Positions 35,600 through 44,290 of a DNA stretch of 64,000 bases are shown piece by piece (positions within the stretch are counted from its first letter, which is position 1; the number at the start of each line of letters is the position of its first letter). Below the pieces are notes generated by a model, which was given only the letters and a program-made list of their open reading frames with translations, ran no database searches and was not told where the DNA came from. The stretch covers positions 103,478 through 167,477 of the forward strand of contig JBCCEJ010000004.1 of assembly GCA_039030335.1 (NCBI GenBank), given 5' to 3'. A program made the position numbers and the translations under genes. Source of the stretch: JBCCEJ01 sp039030335 (GTDB lineage Bacteria > Pseudomonadota > Gammaproteobacteria > HK1).

Positions 35600-36601
35600 A
35601 TGCCCGAGATCGACATCACCTATCTGTCCGGGCCGGACGTCGAGTCGCTCGCGATGACACCCCAGGAGATTCTGGACGCTGTCGAAAGCGGCCTCGCTGC
35701 GCAAGGGCGCGGCGAAACCGTGATCGAGCCGCGGGTCCACCTGCAGCCCGATGCGGAATTTGAGGGGCATTTCAACGTGCTGCGCGGCTACGTGAAGCCG
35801 CTCGGCGTCGCTGGCGTCAAAATCGTTGGCGACTACGTCAACAACTACAAACAGGGCTTGCCATCCGAGATGGCGCTTCTGAACCTGTTCGACCCGCGCA
35901 CCGGCATGCCGCGCGCGATCGTCGATGCCACCGCGATCACCGATATGCGCACCGGTGCGGTCAGCGCACTCGGGGCCAAATTCCTGGCCCCACGCAATCC
36001 AAAAGTGTTCGGTAACATCGGCGCGCGCGGGTCGTCGTACTGGAACGTGCGCCTGATGGCCCATCTGTTCGAGCTCGACACGATACGCGTGCACTCGCGA
36101 CGCAAGGAGAGCCGCGACGCGTTCGGCGCGCGGTTATCGGCAGATCTCGGGCGCGAGGTAATCGTCACAGACGATTGGGCAAGTTGCCTCGCGAACTGCG
36201 ACATCATCGTCGAGGCGTCCAGGCTTCCTGAGCCGCATCCCCACCTGCAGACGAGTTGGATAAAGCCCGGATCCCTTATCATCCCTTACGGCACGATGAG
36301 CGCGGTAGAACTCAGTTTGACCGACGTGATCGACAAATTCGTCATGGACGACTGGGGTCAGGCGCATGCCGGCCAGTTCGGCTCGCTTCGCCGGCACGTG
36401 GATTCCGGGCGGCTTCATGCCGGCAATCTGCACGCCGAGCTCGGCCAGATCGCTGCCGGGCTTCGGCCTGGCCGCGAGTCCGACGACGAGACCATCCTGT
36501 TCTGGCACCGGGGCCTGTCGCTCTCCGACATCGCGCTGGGTGCCGCGATGCTGGCGAAGGCCGAACGGCTCGGCATCGGTCAGCGTCTTCGCTACGCTTG
36601 A
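35600..36601 (+). CDS. Ornithine cyclodeaminase/mu-crystallin family protein
   Basis: 333 residues. NAD(P)-binding Rossmann region (KVFGNIGARGSSYWNVRLMAHLFELDTIRVHSR near 133-165), substrate-side arginine in AIVDATAITDMRTGAVSALGAKFLA, and DIIVEASR. The family includes ornithine cyclodeaminase, ketimine reductases and alanine dehydrogenases, so the exact reaction is open. It starts a plus-strand run of catabolic genes (OCD, SDR, PhyH, TRAP), suggesting use of an imported amino or keto acid. Confidence 0.85.
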   Translation: MPEIDITYLSGPDVESLAMTPQEILDAVESGLAAQGRGETVIEPRVHLQPDAEFEGHFNVLRGYVKPLGVAGVKIVGDYVNNYKQGLPSEMALLNLFDPRTGMPRAIVDATAITDMRTGAVSALGAKFLAPRNPKVFGNIGARGSSYWNVRLMAHLFELDTIRVHSRRKESRDAFGARLSADLGREVIVTDDWASCLANCDIIVEASRLPEPHPHLQTSWIKPGSLIIPYGTMSAVELSLTDVIDKFVMDDWGQAHAGQFGSLRRHVDSGRLHAGNLHAELGQIAAGLRPGRESDDETILFWHRGLSLSDIALGAAMLAKAERLGIGQRLRYA

Positions 36602-36652
36602 GAGCGAAGTGATCCAATTCCCGTTTCGATTTCAGATTAAGGAGATCCCCTG

Positions 36653-37435
36653 ATGCAGCTCAGCATGAAAGGCAGCAAAGCCGTGGTTACCGGCGCAAGC
36701 AAAGGCCTTGGCCTCGCGATCGCGGACGCATTCGCGTCCGCCGGTGCCGACGTCGTGCTCGTGGCACGTGGGCAGGACGCGCTGCAGCAGGCGGCTGACG
36801 ACATCGCTGCCAGGCACGGCGTGAAAGCCGTCGGCATTGCTGGCGACGTGTCGCTCGCTGACGAGTGCACGCGCATCTTCGAGGCCGCCGAGGCAGCGCT
36901 CGGCCAGGTGGACGTACTCGTCAACAACGCAGGTTCCTCCGCGCGCGGTCAGTTCGAGAGCATCACGGACGAACAGTGGCAGGCGGATTTCGACCTGAAG
37001 GTGTTCGCCGCAATCCGGCTGTGCCGCCTGGCATTCCCGAAGATGAAAGGGCGCAACTTCGGTCGTATCGTCAATATCCTGAACACTGGCGCCAAAGCCC
37101 CGCCCGCCGAGGGCGCGCCAACCGCTGTCAGCCGGGCGGCTGGCATGGCGATCACCAAGATCCTGTCTCAAGAAGGCGCGCCGCATAACGTGCTCGTCAA
37201 CAGCCTGATGGTCGGCAAGATCCGCAGTGACCAGTGGGTCCGCCGCCACGCGGCGCAAAGTAACGAGGAAAGCCTCGAAGACTACTACGCGCGAATGGGC
37301 ACCGACCTCCCGATGGGACGTTATGGCACGGCCGAGGAATTCGCTGCGGTCGCGTGTTTCCTCGCCTCGGACGGCGGCTCGTACGTCACCGGTACGGCCA
37401 TCAACGTGGATGGCGGCATGTGCCCGGTGATGTAA
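36653..37435 (+). CDS. Short-chain dehydrogenase/reductase
   Basis: 260-residue classical SDR. The cofactor motif is TGASKGLGLAIADAFASAGAD (TGxxxGxG near 14-21), with NNAGSSARG near 90. The usual YxxxK is not obvious: the region NTGAKAPPAEGAPTAVSRAAGMAITK aligns there and lacks the Tyr, while Lys of MAITK may correspond to the conserved Lys. The C-terminus is typical (PMGRYGTAEEFAAVACFLASDGGSYVTGT). A strong AAGGAG precedes the ATG. Confidence 0.87.
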   Translation: MQLSMKGSKAVVTGASKGLGLAIADAFASAGADVVLVARGQDALQQAADDIAARHGVKAVGIAGDVSLADECTRIFEAAEAALGQVDVLVNNAGSSARGQFESITDEQWQADFDLKVFAAIRLCRLAFPKMKGRNFGRIVNILNTGAKAPPAEGAPTAVSRAAGMAITKILSQEGAPHNVLVNSLMVGKIRSDQWVRRHAAQSNEESLEDYYARMGTDLPMGRYGTAEEFAAVACFLASDGGSYVTGTAINVDGGMCPVM

Positions 37436-37469
37436 TCTGACGGCTTACCGTGCAACCGAGGGCCATGGC

Positions 37470-38249
37470 ATGTTGACGCAAGCGCAGATCGAACAGTACC
37501 ACCGCGATGGTTACGTCATTCCGGATTTCCGGATGCCTGAGAGCGTCCTCGAAGAACTCGACCGGCAAGTGGCTGGTTTTCTGGAGGCGAAGCCAGAGTT
37601 TCGCGACAACTGTCCGGCTCTGCTTCGCCACGATATGTCGTTCGCGCGGTTTTGCGACACGCCTGGAATTCTCGACATGGTGGCCCAGGTGATCGGTCCG
37701 GACATCGCGCTCTGGAATATGAGCCTGTTCGCCAAGCCGGCGCTGAACGGCAAGGCGACGCCGTGGCACCAGGATGGCGAGTACTGGCCGATCCGGCCGC
37801 TCGCGACGTGCTCGGTGTGGGTGGCCATCGACGATTCCAATAGCGAGAACGGCTGCCTGCGCATCATTCGCGGCTCACACCGGAGCCGCAAGCTCGCAGA
37901 GCATCACACCAACGCGAGCCCGGACGTCACGCTTCATCAGGAATTGAACGCCGATGCCTTCGATGAGGCTGATGCAGTCGATCTGGTGTTGGAGCGCGGG
38001 CAGATTTCACTGCACGACGTTTATCTGATGCACGGTTCGGCCCCGAACAACTCGCCGCGCTCACGGCGCGGGATGACGATGCGCATGATGCCGACCACGT
38101 CGCATTACGACCTCGACGTCGCAAACGCGCTCCACGCCGACCGCGGCGGTAACAATCTGGCGCTGAATCCCCTGCTACTGCTTCGCGGCGGCGACCGCTG
38201 CGGGCGGAACGCATTCACCGAACGGGCTCCGAAGGCCTTGTCCGCCTGA
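37470..38249 (+). CDS. Phytanoyl-CoA dioxygenase family protein
   Basis: 259 residues. Fe(II)/2-oxoglutarate dioxygenase with His100-x-Asp102 (TPWHQDGEYWPI) and distal His188 (MHGSAPNNSPRSRRGMTMR, whose Arg would bind 2-oxoglutarate). Bacterial PhyH proteins hydroxylate diverse small molecules, including ectoine and quorum-signal-like compounds. Placed between an SDR and a TRAP transporter, it is probably part of a catabolic route for the transported solute. Confidence 0.87.
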   Translation: MLTQAQIEQYHRDGYVIPDFRMPESVLEELDRQVAGFLEAKPEFRDNCPALLRHDMSFARFCDTPGILDMVAQVIGPDIALWNMSLFAKPALNGKATPWHQDGEYWPIRPLATCSVWVAIDDSNSENGCLRIIRGSHRSRKLAEHHTNASPDVTLHQELNADAFDEADAVDLVLERGQISLHDVYLMHGSAPNNSPRSRRGMTMRMMPTTSHYDLDVANALHADRGGNNLALNPLLLLRGGDRCGRNAFTERAPKALSA

Positions 38250-38334
38250 GGAGCGCGGCCGCGCGGCTGTGCGATACTCGCAATTCAACCCCATGGCTCA
38301 TCGGACCTGACTGGGTTCAAACGAGGATTTGCGC

Positions 38335-39333
38335 GTGAACACGATTCGCAAGAGTGTGCTGGCTGCCGGCGTCGTAGCTCTGCTGACGACGACGGTGCCG
38401 ACCGCCAGGGCCGCCACCGAACTGACCTTGGTTTATCCGTTTCCTGACTTCCTGATCTACACGAAGCTCTGCAAGGAGCTGGCAGACAAGATCAACAAGG
38501 CCGCCGGCGGCTCGATGTCGATCAAGGTCATGGAATACAACTCGATCGGCATGTTCAAGCAGCCCAATGCGGTCAGTAAAGGCCGGGTGGATATGGCCTG
38601 TACTCCGGCGGCTTTCTACGCACGCGGCCTGCCTGAAAATGAAGCTGTCGCGACGTCGAACTCCTCTCCTGCAACCGTGCGGGCGAACGGCGGCTTCAAG
38701 ATCCTCGACGATCTGCACCAGAAGCACATGAACATGAAGTATCTGGGCTGGACGGAATCGGGTGGCCTGTTTCGGATCTACACCAAAGACGCGCCAAAAT
38801 TCACTGCCGCTGGCCTGCCGGATTTCAACGGCATCAAGCTGCGCGACAATCCCATCTACGGCGCGTTCTTTCGCGCCTTGAACGCGACGACCCACTCGAT
38901 GAAGTCGAGCGAGGTGTACGCAGCACTTGAAAAAGGCGTGGTTAACGCAAGTGCGTGGGCGACGATCGGGTTGAAGGGCCTGAAGTGGGACAAGTTTCTA
39001 CGCCACGGAATCGAGCCCGAGTTCTATCAGACTGACATCGGCTGGATCATGAACCTGGACAGCTGGAACAAGCTCGATGCCGCTCAGCAAAAGCTGCTGC
39101 AAAACGCTGTGATCGAACATGAAAACTACGCCCGCGAAAAGCTGCAGGGGATGGCCGCGGAAGAGCGCAAGACGCTTGAAACCGAGGGCATGGTGTTCCA
39201 CAAGGTACCGGCCGGGGACGCGTATCTGAAGGTGGCGATCGATTCGGCCTATGACCGCATGATGGAGCGGCTCAAGAAAGCTGGGCGACCAACAGACCAC
39301 GTCGCGAAACTCCGCGACGCATTCCAGGACTGA
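38335..39333 (+). CDS. TRAP transporter solute-binding protein (DctP family)
   Basis: 332 residues from the GTG at 38335, with GAGGA seven bases upstream. Signal peptide about 1-26, cleaved after ARA. The mature part is DctP-like: YPFPDFLIYTKLCKELADKINKAAGGSMSIKVMEYNSIGMFKQPNAVSKGRVDMACTPAAF, with the helix KGVVNASAWATIGLKGLKWDKFLRHGIEPEF. It binds an organic anion in the periplasm for the DctQM permease encoded downstream. The ligand cannot be named. Confidence 0.9.
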   Translation: MNTIRKSVLAAGVVALLTTTVPTARAATELTLVYPFPDFLIYTKLCKELADKINKAAGGSMSIKVMEYNSIGMFKQPNAVSKGRVDMACTPAAFYARGLPENEAVATSNSSPATVRANGGFKILDDLHQKHMNMKYLGWTESGGLFRIYTKDAPKFTAAGLPDFNGIKLRDNPIYGAFFRALNATTHSMKSSEVYAALEKGVVNASAWATIGLKGLKWDKFLRHGIEPEFYQTDIGWIMNLDSWNKLDAAQQKLLQNAVIEHENYAREKLQGMAAEERKTLETEGMVFHKVPAGDAYLKVAIDSAYDRMMERLKKAGRPTDHVAKLRDAFQD

Positions 39334-39399
39334 TCCCGCAACGGGCGGTTCCAATTCGCGGCTGGCCGGCGGTGCCAGTCTCGGATTCTCCTCTTTGAT

Positions 39400-39972
39400 A
39401 TGAAGTTTCTCGGCTGGTTGGACTGGGCCTGGGGCAAGCTCCTGTGGGCGCTGATGGCGTTCGCCGCTTTGTACATCGGCTTCATCATGGTCGCGATCAT
39501 CTACCAGACCGTGTTCCGAACGGCCGGCTGGGACTATTCGCCGCTCGGCTTCGTCTTGATCGAGTATGGCTTCGTCTATGCACTGTTCCTCGGTTCGCCG
39601 TGGCTCATACGTCAGCGTGGTCATATCTACATCGAAATCCTGACGGCGATGCTGAGCCCGCGCGCGCGTACCGTGCTCTCCCGGCTCATCGCATTCGCCT
39701 GTGCGATAACCTGTTTCATCTGGGTCTGGTACAGCTGGCAACTGCTGGTCGAGCAGTACGACGACCCGATGGCCTACGACGAACTGCGTGCTCAGTTCGA
39801 TATCCGCTCGTGGCTTGGCACCGTCGCGTTTCCGTTCGGGTTCGCGCTGATGGGCCTCGAGTTCGTGCGCTTCATGTTCACGCACGAGACGATGCACCAG
39901 GGCGTTGCCGGCGTCGCGAGTGAACGCGCTGAACTCGAAGAGACGCGCGCGCGCCTCGCCGGGCAGGACTGA
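39400..39972 (+). CDS. TRAP transporter small permease (DctQ)
   Basis: 190 residues with four transmembrane helices (near 12-32, 50-66, 88-110, 133-155), the small membrane subunit of a TRAP transporter. It lies between DctP and DctM in the usual order. The family is variable in sequence; the motif RQRGHIYIEILTAMLSPRAR is typical. Confidence 0.9.
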   Translation: MKFLGWLDWAWGKLLWALMAFAALYIGFIMVAIIYQTVFRTAGWDYSPLGFVLIEYGFVYALFLGSPWLIRQRGHIYIEILTAMLSPRARTVLSRLIAFACAITCFIWVWYSWQLLVEQYDDPMAYDELRAQFDIRSWLGTVAFPFGFALMGLEFVRFMFTHETMHQGVAGVASERAELEETRARLAGQD

Positions 39973-39986
39973 GCGGGGCCGGATCG

Positions 39987-41429
39987 ATGGAATGGTACTG
40001 GCTGTTACTGGCGCTGCTCGGCTCGATTCTGATCCTGATGTTTGCCGGGATCCCGGTTGGGATCGCCTTCCTGATGGTTTGCACCTTCACGGCATACCAC
40101 CTGTACGGACGCTGGGACGGTGTTGACGAGAACCTGACGGCCGCGGTTTTCCAGCTGACTGACAACGCGTTCTCGAACATGGCGAACTTCGCCATCGTGC
40201 CCATTCCGATGTTTCTGCTGATGGGGGAACTGTTCTTCCACACCGGACTTGCGCAGCGCATGTTCAACGCGATCGAGAAGTTGCTCGGGCGGTTGCCGGC
40301 CCGACTCTCGTACGTAACGGTTGGCGGCGGTACGGCGCTCGCGACGCTCTCCGGGTCGTCGATGGGCGCGACGGCGCTGCTCGGTACATTGATGGTTCCG
40401 GAGATGACAAAGCGGGGCTACAAGAAGAGCATGTCGATCGGGCCGATTCTCGGCACCGGCGGACTCGCGATGTTAATCCCACCGTCAGCCCTCGCCGTGC
40501 TGCTCGGCACCATCGCGGAGATCGATATCGGCAAGCTGCTGATCGCGGGCATCATCCCGGGACTCATCCTCGCGTTGTTCTACGCCGTGCTCATCTTCGT
40601 ACGCGCGACTCTCGACCCGGATGCCGCTCCTGCATACGAGGTCGAGGACGTGTCGCTCGGCGCCCGCGCGGTGCTGTTCCTGACCGACATCGCGCCGATG
40701 ATCTCCGTCATCGTCATGGTGATCACGCTCATCATGGTGGGCGTCGCCACGCCGTCGGAAGCCGCGGCCTATGGCTGTGTCGGCGTTATCCTGCTGGCGT
40801 TTGCCTACCTGTTGGTTACACCGCTGGTGCGGTTTCTGTTCGCTGGCCGTGACGCACAGTCGCGCGATGACGCGGCGATCGCACTAAAACGGTTCGTACC
40901 GTTTTTCGCCGCGGCGTTCTGGCGTTCACTATGGGGCGCTGCGCGCGTTACCGTGGTGGCGCTGCTCATCCTGCTCGGCTCGTCTTTGTTCAGCAATGTA
41001 CTGGCTGCGTCCGGTGCCAGCGTCGCGCTGATCGAGTGGGTGACGAGCTTCGACGTCTCCGCGTACGCCATGCTCGTGATGATGCTCTGCATCCTGCTGC
41101 TGCTCGGCATGTTCATGGATCAGCTGGCGATGATGCTGCTGACCGTGCCGATCTTCTTCCCGGTGATCGCGGGCCTCGACTTCGGCATGGAACTGCCGGT
41201 GGTGCAGATCTGGTTCGGCGTCATCATGCTGCTCGCGATGGAAGTCAGCTTCACGACCCCACCGTTTGGTCTGCTGCTGTTCGTTATGCAGGGCGTTGCA
41301 CCGCCCGGCACGCGCTTCGGCGAGATCTGTATGGCCGCCCTGCCGTTCATGGGCTGCGCGATGGTGCTGATCGCGCTGATTATTTTTTTCCCCGACCTGG
41401 CGGTGTGGCTGCCGTTTCTGATCGACTGA
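39987..41429 (+). CDS. TRAP transporter large permease (DctM)
   Basis: 480 residues, about twelve or more transmembrane segments. It carries DctM features: FAGIPVGIAFLMV near the N-terminus, GSSMGATALLGTLMVPEMTKRGYKKSMSIGPILGTGGLAMLIPPS and LMVMMLCILLLLGMFMDQLAMMLLTVPIFFPV-like sequence, and TTPPFGLLLFVM near the C-terminus. It is the Na+-coupled transport subunit that receives ligand from DctP. A loop near 280-300 is longer than usual. Confidence 0.92.
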   Translation: MEWYWLLLALLGSILILMFAGIPVGIAFLMVCTFTAYHLYGRWDGVDENLTAAVFQLTDNAFSNMANFAIVPIPMFLLMGELFFHTGLAQRMFNAIEKLLGRLPARLSYVTVGGGTALATLSGSSMGATALLGTLMVPEMTKRGYKKSMSIGPILGTGGLAMLIPPSALAVLLGTIAEIDIGKLLIAGIIPGLILALFYAVLIFVRATLDPDAAPAYEVEDVSLGARAVLFLTDIAPMISVIVMVITLIMVGVATPSEAAAYGCVGVILLAFAYLLVTPLVRFLFAGRDAQSRDDAAIALKRFVPFFAAAFWRSLWGAARVTVVALLILLGSSLFSNVLAASGASVALIEWVTSFDVSAYAMLVMMLCILLLLGMFMDQLAMMLLTVPIFFPVIAGLDFGMELPVVQIWFGVIMLLAMEVSFTTPPFGLLLFVMQGVAPPGTRFGEICMAALPFMGCAMVLIALIIFFPDLAVWLPFLID

Positions 41430-41583
41430 CCAGCTGGCTTTGTCAGGCGCGTAGCGCTGTCGCAATGACTTTTACGTAGCTGCAGATCTGCGTGCTATCC
41501 CGCGCGGCCCGAGGGCGAATAGCGCCGCGCCTTGGGCTGCACGACGCAGCGAACAACCGCGTGGGCGTCTGACCCGAAGCCCG

Positions 41584-42507
41584 CTAACCGGAGAGCCCCG
41601 GCATATCGAAGCCGGCCGCGCTGAGGCGGCTCGCGAGATCGCCCTGCTCGTCAGCCGTCAGCTCAACGAGCGGCGGACGCAGGCGTACCCACTCCGGATC
41701 GCCACCGTAATGCGCCACGGCGGCTTTCAACGCAGGAATCATCACGTAACCCTGGAAGATGTCGCGAATTTCATTCAGACGGGTTTGCTGCGCATCCGCG
41801 TCGTCGTCTTGCCACGTGGCATTCAGCGCCGCGATCGCCGCGGGGTTTACATTGGCCGTGGCACTGATGCAGCCCGCGCCACCTTCGCGAAGCGCTGCCA
41901 GCAGGAAAGTCTCGGAGCCTGGGAACACGTCGAAGCCCTCGGGCTGGAAGTTATCCAGCATCGCCTTGGTATTGCTCCAGTCTCCGGAGCTGTCTTTGAC
42001 TCCGGCGATCACGCCCGGGAAATCTCTCAACAGCCGTTCGATCAGAGTGAGCGTGATCGGCACGTTCGAGACCTGGGGAATGTGATAGACATACACCCGC
42101 AGGCGGTCGTCGCCCACCCGGTTGATGAGTTCAGCGAAGTTGCGATAGAGCCCTTCGTCCGAGACACCCTTGTAGTAGAACGGCGGCAGCATCAGCACCC
42201 CGCCAGCGCCCACCTCGACGGCCTTGCGCGTGAGCGTCACCGAATCCGACAACGCACAGCAACCGGTGCCCGGCATCATGCGGTTGCCCGGCACACCGGC
42301 TTCACCGAGCGCGTCGAGCAGTGCGAGCTTCTCGTCGACCGACAGCGAGTTGGCTTCCGAGTTGGTACCGAACACGGCGAGGCCAACGTCGTTTGCGAGC
42401 AGCCACTGACAGTGCCTTACCAGGCGGCCGGCGTCTGGATTCAGATCTGCATCGAACGGTGTAACAACCGGGGACAGAACGCCGCGGATTCGATTGCCAT
42501 CAGTCAT
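41584..42507 (-). CDS. Dihydrodipicolinate synthase/N-acetylneuraminate lyase family protein
   Basis: 307 residues, class I aldolase TIM barrel. The Schiff-base Lys is in VIAGVKDSSGDW and the catalytic Tyr in YVYHIPQVSN; the substrate carboxylate motif GTNSEANSLS replaces the usual GTTGE. The altered motif argues for a keto-acid aldolase or dehydratase rather than DapA itself. It faces the TRAP operon and is followed on the same strand by a 2-hydroxyacid dehydrogenase gene upstream, consistent with catabolism of a transported acid. Confidence 0.87.
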   Translation of the reverse strand: MTDGNRIRGVLSPVVTPFDADLNPDAGRLVRHCQWLLANDVGLAVFGTNSEANSLSVDEKLALLDALGEAGVPGNRMMPGTGCCALSDSVTLTRKAVEVGAGGVLMLPPFYYKGVSDEGLYRNFAELINRVGDDRLRVYVYHIPQVSNVPITLTLIERLLRDFPGVIAGVKDSSGDWSNTKAMLDNFQPEGFDVFPGSETFLLAALREGGAGCISATANVNPAAIAALNATWQDDDADAQQTRLNEIRDIFQGYVMIPALKAAVAHYGGDPEWVRLRPPLVELTADEQGDLASRLSAAGFDMPGLSG

Positions 42508-42587
42508 GATTCAAAACTCGCTTCGGTGGATTCGGTTGGGTGTGGCTGCGAACACATCGCTCGGGTTCAGTGCAGCGTTCGGGCGGA

Positions 42588-43550
42588 TCAGAGCAGTTCG
42601 GGCACGACCCAAAGCGGCGCTTCACCACGTGCAACCCGCTGCACGTTGTCGAAGCCGTTGCGCACTCTGGCGCCATGGCTCTCATAGGTTGGCCCGGCGA
42701 GATGGGCGCTCAATACGACGTTTGGCAACGTGAACAACGGATTGTCTGCTGGCGGCGGCTCCTCGTCGAACACATCGAGCCCTGCGCCCGCGATCGTAGC
42801 GTCGGTCAACGCCGCGATCAGGGCCTGCTCGTCGATCACCGGGCCGCGCGCGGTATTGACGATGAAGGCGTGGGGTTGCATGCGCGACAGCGCATCGGCG
42901 TTGATGAGGTGCCGGGTCGACGGATTGAGCGGTGTATGCAGGGAGATCAGATCTGCTTCGGCCAGGAGTTCCTTGAACAGGCGGAATTCGACGTCGAGCG
43001 CGTCTTCTTCGTGTTCGGCGAGACGCGCGATGTCGTAGTAGATGACACGCATACCAAACGCGTTGGCAAGGCGCGCGGTTTTCTTACCGATCGTACCGAG
43101 CCCGATGATGCCGACCGTTTTGCCCTTCAGTTCGAAGACCCGCGGCGTCTGGTTGCCGCGCCACTGACCGGCCGCGACACTGGAGTGTTGCCAGACGAGG
43201 CGACGGGACAGGGCCAGCATCAACAGCAGCGCATGTTCGGACACCGCCGTCGAGTTGGCGCCGCCGTTGTTCGCCATCGGTACGCCGGCCGCGCGCGCCG
43301 CTTCGAGGTCTGCATCGTCATAGCCCGCGCTCAGCAACTGCACGAGCTTCAGCTTCGGGGCGGCCGCGAACAGATCGTGCTGAACCAGGCTCGCGACAAA
43401 CCCGACCAGGTAGCTCGCATCGGCCAGCGCCTCGCGGTATTCCGGCGATCCGGCTTTGGCGACGATCAGCTCAAACCCATCCGGGGCCACATCGCGGGCG
43501 GAGTCAGCGGCGTCGGGAAAGGGCGTAACGAATAGAATGCGTTCAGACAT
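42588..43550 (-). CDS. D-2-hydroxyacid dehydrogenase family protein
   Basis: 320 residues from the ATG at 43550 (MSERILFVTPFP); a longer frame to 44018 is rejected. NAD-binding VGIIGLGTIGKKTA (GxGxxG near 146-152), Arg in NTARGPVIDEQAL, Glu in GLDVFDEEPP and the catalytic His in LSAHLAGPTYES are all present. It reduces a 2-keto acid or oxidises a D-2-hydroxy acid. It lies 80 bases upstream of the aldolase homologue on the same strand, probably one operon. Confidence 0.9.
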   Translation of the reverse strand: MSERILFVTPFPDAADSARDVAPDGFELIVAKAGSPEYREALADASYLVGFVASLVQHDLFAAAPKLKLVQLLSAGYDDADLEAARAAGVPMANNGGANSTAVSEHALLLMLALSRRLVWQHSSVAAGQWRGNQTPRVFELKGKTVGIIGLGTIGKKTARLANAFGMRVIYYDIARLAEHEEDALDVEFRLFKELLAEADLISLHTPLNPSTRHLINADALSRMQPHAFIVNTARGPVIDEQALIAALTDATIAGAGLDVFDEEPPPADNPLFTLPNVVLSAHLAGPTYESHGARVRNGFDNVQRVARGEAPLWVVPELL

Positions 43551-43844
43551 GGCCGTGCAACTGGTGGGGCGGGGAGGCCATGGATCATGCCTGAGCGCGG
43601 ATCGGCCGTACAGCGGACCGCTTGTGCCAGGCAGCGCGAAGCTGCGAAGCACGAACCCCGGTGGTCTCAGAAGGTCCTGGCGGTTAGGGCGTCGGTTCGA
43701 TTCAGGGAGCGGGTCTGGCCCGGATTTCGCTTCTGGCCGGGATTGGCGGAGAATAAATCGCGGAAGAGCCCTCGACAAAGGCCAGCCCCTTCGGTTGCAC
43801 GTCCGATGGGCCTCTTCAGGTTCAGCGCACGAGGCCATAGCACG
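43551..43844. other. Divergent region between dehydrogenase and HlyU-like gene
   Basis: About 294 bases between two divergently oriented genes. No gene and no clear operator recognised. Both promoters are expected here. Confidence 0.4.
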
Positions 43845-44129
43845 ATGATGGGATTTCTGAAGAAGTTGTTTGCAGGCGGCGGGCCGGGCTCGGTGCAGGA
43901 GTACATGCCCGTCGAGTACAACGGCTACCGCATCATCCCGACCCCGATGAAAGACTCGCAGGGCTTCCGTGTGCAAGGGCGCATTGAAATGGATGTGGAT
44001 GGGGAGACGCGCGTGCATCAGTTCATTCGCGCCGACATGTATTTCTCGGTAGATGACACGCTCGCAGTCATCGAGCAGAAGGCCAAGCGCATGATCGATG
44101 AGCAGGGCACACGTTTGTTCGATCGCTAG
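43845..44129 (+). CDS. HlyU-like protein
   Basis: 94 residues from the first of two adjacent ATGs (43845, 43848), GAGG ten bases upstream. FLKKLFAGG at the N-terminus and VEYNGYRIIPTPMKDSQGFRVQGRIEM, then HQFIRADMYFSVDDTLAVIEQKAKRMIDEQG match the HlyU family. The family name comes from a Vibrio haemolysin regulator, but most members are small conserved proteins without demonstrated DNA binding. Confidence 0.88.
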   Translation: MMGFLKKLFAGGGPGSVQEYMPVEYNGYRIIPTPMKDSQGFRVQGRIEMDVDGETRVHQFIRADMYFSVDDTLAVIEQKAKRMIDEQGTRLFDR

Positions 44130-44290
44130 AACCAGACCTCATCCAGACCGGTTTGAGGCCCATGCCAACCTGCACTTGCCGCACGGTGCCGATTGCACGC
44201 TACGATGTAGGGCACTAATGAAAACGCACACCGCAGGTGACGGGCCGACCGATCCGTGGCCCGCGGCGGTCAGCCGGAGGCAAGTCAGGC

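Noticed and set aside
34751..36094. 447-residue antisense frame over SCO and OCD genes
   Set aside because: Antisense shadow of two recognised genes.
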